In this document: positions 1 through 9,595 of the stretch, piece after piece
How the letters are laid out: each line of letters starts with the position of its first letter
Numbering within the stretch: position 1 is the stretch's first letter
Notes under the pieces: generated by a model
What the model was told of the DNA's origin: nothing
The model's database searches: none
Seen by the model: the letters and a program-made list of their open reading frames with translations, nothing else
NCBI GenBank assembly: GCA_904419875.1
Contig: CAJFTG010000001.1
Span: forward strand, 43,483 to 107,482
Origin: Candidatus Avimonas caecicola
GTDB lineage: Bacteria > Bacillota > Clostridia > Oscillospirales > Acutalibacteraceae
Reading direction: 5' to 3'
DNA length: 64,000 nt
Made by a program: the position numbers and the translations under genes

Positions 1-67
1 CCAGGTAAGGAAACAGCTTTCCCGCTTCATTGACGATATACCGCCCGTTTGCACTGATTTTCAGCAT
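1..67 (-). CDS. N-terminus of DUF4038/apiosidase-like glycoside hydrolase (partial)
   Basis: Only the first 22 codons are inside the window. An ATG at 65-67 is preceded by an AGGGAG ribosome binding site 3-4 bases upstream on the minus strand. The peptide begins MLKISANGRYIVNEAGK and continues LFPYL, resembling the opening strand of DUF4038/GH140-like enzymes, which start with a phrase of the type '[26 protein letters not shown]'. It lies 84 bp after the fucosidase on the same strand, so it is probably another enzyme of the same glycan operon. The family call rests on about 20 residues, so it is tentative; a different secreted or cytosolic hydrolase is possible. Confidence 0.45.
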   Translation of the reverse strand, partial: MLKISANGRYIVNEAGKLFPYL

Positions 68-151
68 ATTGCTCCCTTGTCCTTTGCTATAAGCACACGC
101 GCCGTATCCACGCCGGCGGCGGTTCCTCTTCCTTTTCCAATAAACGGTGTG

Positions 152-1393
152 TCAACGGAGAAGCTCTGCGACACGTACCACGCGGTTGACGCCGTAATCA
201 TAGCCGACCGCATGGAAGGCAAGCATTCCGTTTTCCGGATCCTGCATGAAGGGCAGCTTCTGCCCATTATCGATCCAGCGGACAGCCTGGATCTTGTCGA
301 ATACCCCGCTGAAGGCTGCCACACGGCCGCTCCCGCTGCCGACCGTTACATGCTCCGAACCACAGATCGGCAGGTCGAATAAAAACAGATACAGCCGTCC
401 ATCCGCCGTACGCAGGCCGAAATCCTTTCCTTCCCCCGCGATATCCGCCGGACGGCCGTCGCGCACCGCCGTACCGTATGTATCCATCCAGCTTCCCAAA
501 ATCTCCAGAACCGCTTCCTGCATTTTGGGGATAGTCCCGTCGGCGTTTGGCCCGACGTTCAAAAGCAGATTGGTTCCAACCTTCCGGCAATGGCACAGCA
601 CCCGGATCAGCTCGGCCGGCGACTTGTAATTGTAATCCGCCGAAGAGGCGCCCCAATGGTCGTTCATGGTATAGCACATTTCCGCGGCTACATGTTTGCT
701 CGCGTCGCGGCGGTCCGCCGGATTGGGCAGCCCCTGCTCAAAGGTCACGCTGTCGATTTCCGGATGGGCAAGTTTGCCCCGGGCGTCCATACCGGTATTG
801 TTGATGATGATGGCATCAGGCTGGTATTTCCGGATGGTACCGTACAGTTCGTCCAGTTTCCAGTCGGCCTCGGGGCGGTTCCAATTGCCGTCGAACCAGA
901 AGCCGCCTACCCTGCCGTAATGGGTGCAGAGAATTTCCACCGACTGCCGCAGGTATTCCAGGTACCGGTCAAAGTCCTTTACGAAGGATTCCTCATACCA
1001 GTCGATCGTGGTATGATAAAAGAAGGGGACGATGTCTTCCTGCCGGCAGGCATCCACAAATTCCGCCACCAGATCACGGCCCGCCGGACTGTGGGGTGCG
1101 TCGTAATCGTTCAATCCACGGGTATCATACAGCGAAAACCCGTCATGGTGCCGCGTCGTGAGCGTGATATACCGCATCCCTGCCCTTTTGGCGGTCCGGG
1201 CCAGCTCCCTCGCGTCAAAGCGCTCCGCTGTGAAGGTGTTTTTCAGCTTTTGGTATTCCTCCGCAGGAATCCGGCCATTGCGCTGAATCCACTCCCCTTT
1301 TCCCAGCTGTGAATAAAGTCCCCAGTGAACAAACAGCCCAAAGGCCATGGATTCGAATTCTTCAACCCGCTTTTCGGTCTTCTGCTTTTCCAT
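152..1393 (-). CDS. GH29 alpha-L-fucosidase
   Basis: 413 aa, no signal peptide, so probably cytoplasmic. Family hallmarks seen: HWG at 23-25, TRHHDGF around 80-86 (substrate-binding His pair) and FWFDGNW around 166-171, where Asp168 is the expected nucleophile. GH29 enzymes are retaining and remove terminal alpha-L-fucose. The general acid/base is poorly conserved in the family and was not assigned. The C-terminal ~80 residues look like a beta-sandwich. The start has an AAGGCGG-like site upstream. It sits 22 bp behind the SGNH esterase gene, apparently co-transcribed, which suggests trimming of decorated oligosaccharides after import. Isoform A or B specificity cannot be told from the sequence. 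Confidence 0.88.
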   Translation of the reverse strand: MEKQKTEKRVEEFESMAFGLFVHWGLYSQLGKGEWIQRNGRIPAEEYQKLKNTFTAERFDARELARTAKRAGMRYITLTTRHHDGFSLYDTRGLNDYDAPHSPAGRDLVAEFVDACRQEDIVPFFYHTTIDWYEESFVKDFDRYLEYLRQSVEILCTHYGRVGGFWFDGNWNRPEADWKLDELYGTIRKYQPDAIIINNTGMDARGKLAHPEIDSVTFEQGLPNPADRRDASKHVAAEMCYTMNDHWGASSADYNYKSPAELIRVLCHCRKVGTNLLLNVGPNADGTIPKMQEAVLEILGSWMDTYGTAVRDGRPADIAGEGKDFGLRTADGRLYLFLFDLPICGSEHVTVGSGSGRVAAFSGVFDKIQAVRWIDNGQKLPFMQDPENGMLAFHAVGYDYGVNRVVRVAELLR

Positions 1394-1415
1394 GTTTCCG
1401 CCTTCTTACCTTAAT

Positions 1416-2528
1416 TTACTGTCTGTCCGGTTTCAGCCATGGCGTCACCAACGCGGCAAGCTCGCGGGCAACCCGGCTGTGGGTGTACGCCGACCAGTGC
1501 CCGTTTGCCCCCACCCCCTCCTGCGGACGCTTCGGATGGATTTCCACGCCGTACAGCCGGCGGTCGGGGCGGTCGGCCTGAAAGCGGGCAATCGTCCCGA
1601 CGATCTCCGGCTTCAGCTCCATATCCTGCTCGTACAGGTATACGACCGGCACATCCCCGCGCAGGGAGAAAACCTCGTCAAGAAACGCATACAGCCGCCG
1701 GGCGAACTCCTCTCTCAGGCTGCGCAAAGCTGCATCGGTTCGCTCCTCCTCCGGCAGATAGACGCCCGAGCAGTATGGATAATCGTTGGCGCCCAGCTTG
1801 ATGAACACCATATCCACCGGATTCGCCCGCATATCCCACCGGGTTGGCGGAAGGCCGTAATGCCCGTGCAGCATTTTATCGGTATAGGGGTACAGTTCCG
1901 GGATCAGGTTCACGGTATTCCCGCCGTAATCGTGGAAGATCCCGTTGCCGGACGCGGCCACGCAGGAAAGCTCTGCATCCAGCCGGTCGGCAAGCAGCGA
2001 CATATAGGTAAGCGACGCGTTCTCTTCCCGGGTCACAAAGTCAGGGTTTTTGTTCGTACAGATATTGCCGTAACCGCAGGTGATCGAATCGCCGATGAAT
2101 TCCAGCCGCCGCGGCTTCGGGCCGGTGGGCTCGGGCGCCCCGGCCCCCATAACGCGGACAGCGGAAACCGCCGCCCGTCCGTACCCCACTTCCGTCTGCT
2201 TGACCACCCGGACGGTGTGCCGCCCCTCCGGCAGCCCTTCGGCAAGCGGGTACCATTTTTCCTCCGCATCCAGCGGGAATCTTGCCGACTGCAGCGGCTC
2301 CCCATCCACAAAAACACCGATATAGGCGCGGTCATTCTCCGCGGCGATGCCGTCCCCCCGGCGGTCGGTCAGCAGGCAGGCATAGGCGGCCGTGCCTTGA
2401 AAACGGAATTCAAATCCGGAGCCGCTCCAGTTGAAAAAGACGGCTCCCGGTATCACCTGCGGCGCCGTGCGCCCGAAAAACCGCACATGGGCGGAATCCG
2501 CCGCGCAGGTCCATTCCTGTTGTGCCAT
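1416..2528 (-). CDS. SGNH/GDSL hydrolase, CE2-like carbohydrate esterase
   Basis: 370 aa. An N-terminal beta-sandwich (about 1-135) is followed by an SGNH hydrolase domain: block I EFIGDSIT with Ser148, Gly in the ASGNG segment (193-197), GAND at 246-249, and a C-terminal His block GHWSAYTH (343-350). This two-domain order is that of CE2 acetyl-xylan/glucomannan esterases. The Asp that usually precedes the catalytic His is not obvious (Gly/Asn there), which is tolerated in CE2 dyad enzymes. Start chosen at ATG 2528 because AAGGAG lies 8 bp upstream; a GTG nine bases earlier would put the site too close. No signal peptide. It likely deacetylates imported manno- or xylo-oligosaccharides. First gene after a terminator, so it may have a separate promoter or rely on read-through. 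Confidence 0.8.
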   Translation of the reverse strand: MAQQEWTCAADSAHVRFFGRTAPQVIPGAVFFNWSGSGFEFRFQGTAAYACLLTDRRGDGIAAENDRAYIGVFVDGEPLQSARFPLDAEEKWYPLAEGLPEGRHTVRVVKQTEVGYGRAAVSAVRVMGAGAPEPTGPKPRRLEFIGDSITCGYGNICTNKNPDFVTREENASLTYMSLLADRLDAELSCVAASGNGIFHDYGGNTVNLIPELYPYTDKMLHGHYGLPPTRWDMRANPVDMVFIKLGANDYPYCSGVYLPEEERTDAALRSLREEFARRLYAFLDEVFSLRGDVPVVYLYEQDMELKPEIVGTIARFQADRPDRRLYGVEIHPKRPQEGVGANGHWSAYTHSRVARELAALVTPWLKPDRQ

Positions 2529-2588
2529 CCGAATCACTCCTTATCATTTTACCGCATTTTACTTGAAGCAGGAGATAAGGCCCCGCAA

Positions 2589-2625
2589 AGAAAGCGTCCA
2601 GCAGGCAGCCGGCCTGCTGGACGCT
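2589..2625 (-). terminator. Rho-independent terminator after the 1849-aa protein gene
   Basis: Perfect 14-bp inverted repeat (2593-2606 with 2612-2625, 5-base loop) followed on the minus strand by a short T-rich run (TTTCTTT). It lies 13 bases beyond the stop codon of the large gene and would end or reduce transcription before the esterase and fucosidase genes. Confidence 0.8.
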
Positions 2626-2637
2626 CCGGTCCGGTTT

Positions 2638-5600
2638 TTACCCCTTCCTGCGTTTGACAATGGCGACGGCCATAAAGGCGGCGCCGCCGACGGCGAACAC
2701 CCCGAGAGCGATCGCCACCGCCCAGAGAACCGTGGACAGAACCGGCGACGAGGGCGGCGCCGCATCATCCACAGCGGCCGCTTCCCTCACCGGCGCATAA
2801 GAGCGCAGCGTTTCGGTCTCCACCGTATACGCCCCGTTCAGCTCGCCGTTGGAAATGATTTCGGCCCCATAATCGTCCACACAGGCGATCTGCCACTCAT
2901 AGGCTGCCTCCTCCGCCGGGAAGCTCAGGCGGACAACCCGCCCGTCGAGCGGGATTTCCTGTCCGTCGGCATTCACCAGAGACACCTCGTACAGCCTGCT
3001 GGCGTCAAATTTGCCGTCGAGCATCTGTGCGACCGAATTCAGGTCGGCTTCCTCCTGCGACATGGTGACGAGCAAACGGGCGCCAAGCGCCGCGAGGTCA
3101 TCGGTGCTGTTCTTCTGGAACAGCCGCAGCACCACGCCGTGGTCGCCGTCGAGGTCAATGTACTGCGGCAGGCGGGGCGCTTCAACCTCTTCGTCCTGTT
3201 CGGCGCTCAGCGTGCCGTACACCTGCAGCTCCTCCAGACGGCAGGCGCCGTAAGCGCTGTCGTCGATGGTGAATACAAAGGCCACATAGCGGGCCATTTT
3301 CCAGCTGTCGAGAGGCTGGGCCTCATAAAAGCTGGTTTCATCCGCACGATCCGGATACTCGTAGCCGTCTTTTACCGTCACGCCGTTGGCGTCGGAGAAA
3401 AGATCCTCGAAGGTGCGGGACGCATAGATCGTTGCGGAAGCAATCCCTTTATGGACGTTATAGTCCATATCGATGCTGTCCGCAAACGCGTAAATCGCCG
3501 CGCCGGTCAGGTCGTAATTGGCGTACAGGTCATAGATAAACACAAACTTGGCGTTTTCCGTGTCGCTGCCGCCCCAAAACTCCACGCTGTCCCGCTTGCC
3601 GTCGGTAAGGGCGCCCACCTCGGCGCTTGCGCCCGCATAGATCGGATCCGCAAGGTCGTCGGTAGCCACGCCGTAGTACTCGGCGTCAATTCCCTCGATA
3701 ATGCTCGTCGGGATTTCCGGCTCGGTCTGGTCGGCGGACAGCGTACCATAAGCCGCAAATTCCCGCAGACGCCAGCCGCCGTCCGTGGAATCGGTGACGA
3801 ACACGGCGATATACCGTACCCGCTGCAGATTCACGTTGGTGGCGAACATGCTGCTGATGTCGTTGACATCGCTGTAATTAAACACAAGGCTCTCCGCCTT
3901 ATACAGATCCGCCAGGTTATCCGAGGCATAGACGCGGTAGCCGTAGTTGTAGTAGGTGCGGACCAGATCGCTGATATCCTCGTCATAGATGCCGGCCCAG
4001 CCTCGGATATGGCTAATGTCGTAGTATCCGCCCAGATCGTACAGGATACCCGGCTTGTCGTTTTCTCCAAAGCCGTAAGCATCGTAGTGCATAGTGAGGT
4101 CGCCGTCGGTCAGCACCGACAGATCGGCCGCGTTCTGCCCATTCATGAAGCTGTACTGCTGTTCCTTGCCGCCGGCAAAATCGCCGCCGGGAGCGAGGAT
4201 AGTCGTCGCTGTCGCGCCCGCCAGCAGGTTGTCGCCGGAGGGGGCCGCCGGCCAATCATGGACATAGGCGTCCGGATTGACCTCAGGCTGCTCGGGCACA
4301 TCCGGATCCTCCGGTTCGGCGGGGCCGGTCTGATCGGCGGACAGCGAACCGTAGGCCGCAAATTCCCGCAGGCGCCAGCCGCCGTCCGTCGAATCGGTGA
4401 CGAACACGGCAATGTACCGGATCTTGCCCAGAGTGCCCTGCTCGGGCTCATAGGCGAACATTCCCGTGGTGTCCTCGGCGTTGCTGTACTGGAACACCAG
4501 GCTTTCGTCCTTGAACAGGTCGGCGCGCAGCTCGGAAGCATACACGCGGTAGCCGTAAACGCGGTAATCTTCGGAATCGGCAATGCCCGCCCAGCCGCGG
4601 ATATGGCTGATGTCGTAATACGCGCCCAGATCGTACAGCACGCCAGGCCGGTCGGCCGAGCCGAAGCCATAGGCATCATAATGCGTCTTCGTATCGCCGT
4701 CGGCCAGAACCGACAGGTCGGCCGGATCCGCGCCGTTGACGAAGGTGTACAGATAATATGCGCTGTTGGCGAAATTCCCCTCGGGAGCCAGAATCGGCGC
4801 GGCTTCGGCATCGGCAAACAGATTGCCGCCATCCGGCGCCTCCGGCCATTCCACATCGGGAACGTCAGGCTCATCCGGCCCTTCCGGCCCGGAGGGTCCG
4901 GTCTGGTCCTCCGACAGCGAACCGTAGGCCGCAAATTCCCGCAGGCGCCAGCCGCCGTCCGTTGAATCGGTGACGAACACGGCGATGTACCGGATTTTGC
5001 TCAGGGTGCCCTGCTCGGGCTCATAGGCAAACATGCTGGTGGTGTCCTCGGCATCGCTGTACTGGAACACCAGGCTTTCATCCTTGAACAGGTCCTCTCG
5101 CAGCTCCGAGGCATACACGCGGTAGCCGTAAACGCGGTAATCCTTGGAATCGGCAATGCCCGCCCAGCCGCGGATATGAGTGATGTCGTAATACGCGCCC
5201 AGATCGTACAGCACGCCGGGCCGGTCGGCCGAATCGAAACCGTAAACATCGTAGTGCTTCTGGATGTCGCCGTCGGCCAGCGCCGACAGGTCGGCCGGCT
5301 CCGAGCCGTCCACAAAGGTATAGCCGTACTCCTTGCTGCCGGCGTAATTCCCATCGTCGGCCAGAATCGGTGTGGCTTCGGCATCGGCAAACAGATTGTC
5401 GCCTTCCGGCGCCTCCGGCCATTCGACACCGGGAGTATCGGGGCCTTCCGGCTCTTCGGGCACATAGCTCACGGCATCCATAACCGCCTGGCGCAGGACA
5501 TCCATATCGATATCGGCAAAGTAGGGATGCCCGTCCCCAAAGGTATTCTCCCGGAGATCGCAGCCGAAGATTGTTGCCACATAGGAGGCGCCGGCCACAT

Positions 5601-8187
5601 ACTGGCCATAGGAGTTGGCGTGCTGATGATCGTCCTCGTTCAGGATGGTCCGATCGTCCAGCGCCTCTCGGGCAAACTCAAAGGCGCGGCCGGAATGAAT
5701 CACGGTCAGCCCGCCGTTTTCCTCCGCAGCGCGGTGATAGGCGGCCTCAATCTTGTCAAAGTCCTCCTCCGGCCAGTTGTCCCAACTCCAGGTTTCGTGC
5801 AGCATGATCTCCACATCCGGGCAGTACTCCCGGACATAGCCGATCAGATTGCCAAGGTTGGAATAGCTGCCGTAATCGGTCGAGACGGTGCTCCCCTGCT
5901 GCAGCACGACGATGTCCCAGTCCGCATATGTCAGAGCCTCCTCGATGGTTGCAAAGGTGGTTGCGCCGTCCTTCACGGTGTTGCGGCCGTCCGCATCGGT
6001 CAGGGCAAATTTGTATACCGCATTGTTGTTCTGCGCATTCTCCCAGTGCTGGTCCAGGGTGCAGGAGGGATACTTCAGATAGGCGAAGGTCAGGTCGTAG
6101 CCCTGCGCCGCCGCAATCTCGGTCGCAAAGATGGAAGCATTTTCCGAGAAGCTGTTCCCGATGGTCAGCACCTTTTTGCCGGCGTCCTCCACCGGCGGCT
6201 CCTCTGTGTCCTCGCCGCTCCAGAGCTGGAACTCCTTCGGGCGGGTATTGCCCTCGGTGGCCAGGCCGACTATGGCCAGGTAACGGATACGCCGGCCGAG
6301 GATGACCTCCTCTTCGGCATCGAATTCCACCCGGAGGTCATTCGCCACGATGCTCGACTCGCTGTACAGGTTGGCGAGGCTGTCGGAGGCATATACCCGG
6401 TAGGTATCCGGCAGGTTTTCCAGCGCGGAGTACAGGGTCAGCCGGTCAACATAATAGGTGCTGTCCAGCGTGTATTCCACGCCGTAAAGCCATTCGGCAG
6501 AGGTCGGGAGATCGATTTTCTCCGTCGTGTTGCCGTCAACCAGCTTTCCCATTTCTGCGGTAATGCTGTCTTTTTCTTTTGTCTGCCCGCTGGCAATGTT
6601 CATCGTGATGCCGCGGGAGCTTTCCACCGCGGTCTGGAGCAGGTTCTCCGGGACGAAATCATCCGGCTCCTCTTCCATCTTCCCGCCGTAGAGTTCAAAC
6701 TCCTTCGGACGCAGGTTGCCATTATAGGTGAGGGCAATCAGCGCGACATAGCGCACATCCTTCCCGATCTCCACGGTCTGCGCCGCGTCTCCGCAGGAAA
6801 GGTTGTCGACCAGGAGATTGCCCTCGCTGTACAGATCCTCCAGGCTTTCGGACGCGTACACCCGATAAGTGGACGGCAAATTGTCGTAATCCGAATAGAT
6901 CACCAGCCGGTCGGCGTAATACGTGTCGTCCAGCTCAAAGAACGCGCCGACATACTTGGCCGGCGACCAGTCCAGCGCCCCATACACGTCCACATGGTTC
7001 GTCGTGTCCCCGTCGTGCATCGCGGCGATCTTTTCGGGCGTAAACCGGTCGTTATTTTCCGTCGCCGTCCCGGTCGCCACATCCATCAGCAGGCCGTGGG
7101 ACGAAGCGATCGCATCGCTTCCATCGTCCCGGCGGAACAGGTTCTCAATAACCGGGCCCTCCGGCTTTTCCCCGCTCCACAGCTCGAATTCCTTCGGGCG
7201 CGCGTTGCCGGTCCAGGCGGTGGTAAAGACCGCGAGGTAGCGGACCTCCTTGCCGATGACCGCTTCCTGGCTGTTGTTCTCGCACACCAGCCCGTCCTCC
7301 GCCATGTTCGCCTCGGTGTACAAATCCTCCAGCGTGGACGAAGCGTATACCCGGTAGGTTTCCGGCATCTTGTCCAGGCCGGCGTAGATCACCGCCTTGT
7401 CGACGTAATATGTGCCGTCCAGGATAAACAGCGCGCCGGAATACCAGCCGTCGCTGACGGTGACATCGCAATGCGCGTCGGTCTGACCGTCCGTCACCGT
7501 CGCCAGCGACGCGGCGGTATACCGGTTGCTGTCCTGCACTGCCCCTGTGGCCGCGTTCATGCTCACGCTCTTCGCGGAGTCCAGGGCCGTCCGCAGAAGG
7601 TTTTCGGACACAAATTCCTGGGAAGCATCCCCGCTGCTCCACAGTTGGAACTCCTTCGGGCGGGCGGTGCCGTCCGTGCTGCCGCCGATCAGAATGGCGA
7701 CATAACGGATCGTCTTACCGACGGCTACGTCCGCCGCTTCACCGTTGCAGGCAGTCCCGTCGCTGAGCAGGTTCTCTTCCTCATACAGCGTGTCGAGGCT
7801 GTCGGAGGCATACACCCGGTATTCGTCCGGCAGCGCCTCATAGCCGGAATACAGGGTCAGCGTATCCGCTTCATACAGGCCGTCCAGCGTAAATTCCGCG
7901 CCGATATACCAGGCGGGAGACCACTCGGTCCCATCCTGAACCGGCTGGTCCTTGATGGAATCTCCGTCCACCACCAGGGAAAGCGCCGCGTTGAAATACT
8001 GGCTCTCCTGCACGTTCCCGGTTCCCACCGACATGCTGACGCCGCGGGAGGATTCCAGCGCCGTCTGGAACAGGTTCACCGGCTCCGATGCGCCGAGCGC
8101 CAAAAGCGCCATAAGAGGGATACTCTGCAACACAAAAACCGCGGCCAGGATATACGCAATCGCTCTTTTGCTGATTTTTCGCATCAT
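2638..8187 (-). CDS. Giant surface protein: discoidin-like repeats, DUF4886 SGNH domain, C-terminal membrane anchor
   Basis: 1849 aa. Signal/anchor helix at 1-32 (MMRKISKRAIAYILAAVF...). Then four related modules of ~150 residues (about 33-660), each starting like ENLLQTA and ending RPKEFELW, resembling F5/8-type C carbohydrate-binding folds. A DUF4886 SGNH-type domain follows (about 665-920) with TIGNSFSE and EDDHQHANSYGQY as likely Ser and Asp/His blocks. Three or four further modules of another type follow, with GVLYDLGAYYD and GGWRLREFAAYG motifs; two are almost identical at DNA level. The last ~35 residues are one membrane helix ending VKRRKG, with no LPXTG motif. It may display an esterase or binding scaffold at the cell surface. 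It follows the lipoprotein binding-protein gene by 29 bp. Function is inferred from domains only. Confidence 0.75.
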   Translation of the reverse strand: MMRKISKRAIAYILAAVFVLQSIPLMALLALGASEPVNLFQTALESSRGVSMSVGTGNVQESQYFNAALSLVVDGDSIKDQPVQDGTEWSPAWYIGAEFTLDGLYEADTLTLYSGYEALPDEYRVYASDSLDTLYEEENLLSDGTACNGEAADVAVGKTIRYVAILIGGSTDGTARPKEFQLWSSGDASQEFVSENLLRTALDSAKSVSMNAATGAVQDSNRYTAASLATVTDGQTDAHCDVTVSDGWYSGALFILDGTYYVDKAVIYAGLDKMPETYRVYASSTLEDLYTEANMAEDGLVCENNSQEAVIGKEVRYLAVFTTAWTGNARPKEFELWSGEKPEGPVIENLFRRDDGSDAIASSHGLLMDVATGTATENNDRFTPEKIAAMHDGDTTNHVDVYGALDWSPAKYVGAFFELDDTYYADRLVIYSDYDNLPSTYRVYASESLEDLYSEGNLLVDNLSCGDAAQTVEIGKDVRYVALIALTYNGNLRPKEFELYGGKMEEEPDDFVPENLLQTAVESSRGITMNIASGQTKEKDSITAEMGKLVDGNTTEKIDLPTSAEWLYGVEYTLDSTYYVDRLTLYSALENLPDTYRVYASDSLANLYSESSIVANDLRVEFDAEEEVILGRRIRYLAIVGLATEGNTRPKEFQLWSGEDTEEPPVEDAGKKVLTIGNSFSENASIFATEIAAAQGYDLTFAYLKYPSCTLDQHWENAQNNNAVYKFALTDADGRNTVKDGATTFATIEEALTYADWDIVVLQQGSTVSTDYGSYSNLGNLIGYVREYCPDVEIMLHETWSWDNWPEEDFDKIEAAYHRAAEENGGLTVIHSGRAFEFAREALDDRTILNEDDHQHANSYGQYVAGASYVATIFGCDLRENTFGDGHPYFADIDMDVLRQAVMDAVSYVPEEPEGPDTPGVEWPEAPEGDNLFADAEATPILADDGNYAGSKEYGYTFVDGSEPADLSALADGDIQKHYDVYGFDSADRPGVLYDLGAYYDITHIRGWAGIADSKDYRVYGYRVYASELREDLFKDESLVFQYSDAEDTTSMFAYEPEQGTLSKIRYIAVFVTDSTDGGWRLREFAAYGSLSEDQTGPSGPEGPDEPDVPDVEWPEAPDGGNLFADAEAAPILAPEGNFANSAYYLYTFVNGADPADLSVLADGDTKTHYDAYGFGSADRPGVLYDLGAYYDISHIRGWAGIADSEDYRVYGYRVYASELRADLFKDESLVFQYSNAEDTTGMFAYEPEQGTLGKIRYIAVFVTDSTDGGWRLREFAAYGSLSADQTGPAEPEDPDVPEQPEVNPDAYVHDWPAAPSGDNLLAGATATTILAPGGDFAGGKEQQYSFMNGQNAADLSVLTDGDLTMHYDAYGFGENDKPGILYDLGGYYDISHIRGWAGIYDEDISDLVRTYYNYGYRVYASDNLADLYKAESLVFNYSDVNDISSMFATNVNLQRVRYIAVFVTDSTDGGWRLREFAAYGTLSADQTEPEIPTSIIEGIDAEYYGVATDDLADPIYAGASAEVGALTDGKRDSVEFWGGSDTENAKFVFIYDLYANYDLTGAAIYAFADSIDMDYNVHKGIASATIYASRTFEDLFSDANGVTVKDGYEYPDRADETSFYEAQPLDSWKMARYVAFVFTIDDSAYGACRLEELQVYGTLSAEQDEEVEAPRLPQYIDLDGDHGVVLRLFQKNSTDDLAALGARLLVTMSQEEADLNSVAQMLDGKFDASRLYEVSLVNADGQEIPLDGRVVRLSFPAEEAAYEWQIACVDDYGAEIISNGELNGAYTVETETLRSYAPVREAAAVDDAAPPSSPVLSTVLWAVAIALGVFAVGGAAFMAVAIVKRRKG
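4318..5420 (-). repeat. Near-identical tandem duplication inside the giant surface gene
   Basis: Two adjacent segments of roughly 540-580 bp (about 4318-4860 and 4900-5420) encode two successive modules that differ at few residues. Long stretches match base for base, for example the block covering 'GGWRLREFAAYGSLS' at about 4340-4390 and 4915-4970. A third copy (about 3740-4250) is more diverged. The DNA-level identity points to recent duplication or gene conversion. Confidence 0.8.
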
Positions 8188-8216
8188 ATCCGTTTTCCTT
8201 TCTCAAACGAACGGCC

Positions 8217-9560
8217 TTATCCGTTGATCACCCGATCAATCTGCGCCTGGAAGGCCAGCTTGTTTTCATCAATCAGCTGGGAAACGTCGTCGCCCACCAT
8301 GATTCTGGCAATCATGGTCACCAGATCCTCGCCCAGCGTCCCGTACGCATAGTTCGAATAGTTAATGTCAGCATAGAAGGGAGTGACGCGGTCAAACTGC
8401 TCTTCCGACAGACTGCTCTGCCAGGCGTTGTCCCCGATTCCCTTGGACATGGCCAGCGCGAATGCGGCGACGGCATCGGGGTTTTCACTGCCGTTGACAA
8501 CGCCGATCGCTTTGAGCCAGTCGGTGGGATAGGCGCCGTCCGCGTTGCCGGCGGCAAGCGGGATGGGGGCGATGTCCCAGTTGTTCTTCACCACGTCGGA
8601 AACGTTGGTGTCGTTGAGCATCTTCGGGATTTCGTACAGGCCGTCAATCGACATTGCCGCGTTTCCCTTGCGGAAGCTGACGTCCGCCGAGCCGGGGCTG
8701 ACAATCGCGCCGGAGCCGTAGGTCATTTTCTGGATGAAGTTGAGCGCCTCCAGCACCAGGGGATCGTCCAGGTTCTGCGACGGCACGCCGTTGCTGTCGT
8801 ATTTGACGATCTGCGTCCCATAGCTGCCGATGAGCTCCACATAGCTTCTGGTGTTTTCACCACCAGCGGAATAGCCGTACATGTTGCGGTTGGCATTGGT
8901 CAGGCTGGAAGCCAGCTCGTAGAAGGTGTCCAGGTTCCAGTTGCCCTGCTCGACATAGTCGTTGGGGGTCTGCAGGCCCGCCTCCACAATCAGGTCGGTG
9001 CGGTACAGCAGCACCAGCATATCCACGTCCCAGTAAGAGGAGAGGCCGTAGTAGTTGCCGTTCCAGTGGTAATAATTCATTTTCTGCATATCGAACCCGC
9101 CGTTGGCGATGGTTTCGGCAGAGGAGTTATCCAGCAGGTATTCATCGGTCATATACGAATTGACCGGCTGGTACATGCCGGCGATCACCTGCGTGGGGAA
9201 GAAGGCGCCGTACAGATAGCCGATATCGTACGGGTCGTCGGCGGCAATGGAGTTGGCCAGCACCGTGTTGTAGTTCTGGTAATCGACGACGTCGTCCTCA
9301 ATGGTGCAGCCGGTACGCTCCTCAAACTCCTTTACCAGCGCCATTTCCGACTCGCTGGGTTCATACCAGAGCAGCCGCTTGAGGGTGACGCCTTCAAAGG
9401 TGCGGTTCCAAAGCGAGTTCTCGGAGTGGGATACGTTGTTTTCCGTTCCGGACCCGGAGGTGTCCCCGCCGCTTTCATCGCCCCCGCCGGAAGAGCAGGC
9501 CGCCAGGCCGAACGCCAAAAGACCCGCCAGTACCAGCGCCATTGTCCTTTTGAATTTCAT
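8217..9560 (-). CDS. ABC transporter extracellular solute-binding lipoprotein (family 1)
   Basis: 447 aa from ATG 9560, which has AGGAG 9 bases upstream; the frame stays open further upstream but overlaps the permease gene, so the longer form is rejected. Lipoprotein signal: MKFKRTMALVLAGLLAFGLAACSSGG, with a lipobox LAAC giving a lipidated Cys at 22. The Gly/Ser-rich spacer is typical, and the remainder is the two-lobed family 1 fold (EFEERTGCTIEDDVVDY near the start, PLAAGNADGAYPTDWLKAIGV near the end). It should capture an oligosaccharide at the membrane for the two permeases just upstream in the operon. Substrate is unknown; the neighbours suggest a mannan-derived oligosaccharide. Confidence 0.9.
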   Translation of the reverse strand: MKFKRTMALVLAGLLAFGLAACSSGGGDESGGDTSGSGTENNVSHSENSLWNRTFEGVTLKRLLWYEPSESEMALVKEFEERTGCTIEDDVVDYQNYNTVLANSIAADDPYDIGYLYGAFFPTQVIAGMYQPVNSYMTDEYLLDNSSAETIANGGFDMQKMNYYHWNGNYYGLSSYWDVDMLVLLYRTDLIVEAGLQTPNDYVEQGNWNLDTFYELASSLTNANRNMYGYSAGGENTRSYVELIGSYGTQIVKYDSNGVPSQNLDDPLVLEALNFIQKMTYGSGAIVSPGSADVSFRKGNAAMSIDGLYEIPKMLNDTNVSDVVKNNWDIAPIPLAAGNADGAYPTDWLKAIGVVNGSENPDAVAAFALAMSKGIGDNAWQSSLSEEQFDRVTPFYADINYSNYAYGTLGEDLVTMIARIMVGDDVSQLIDENKLAFQAQIDRVING

Positions 9561-9595
9561 GTGTCGTACTCCTTTCTGTTGTGTCAGGATTCGTG

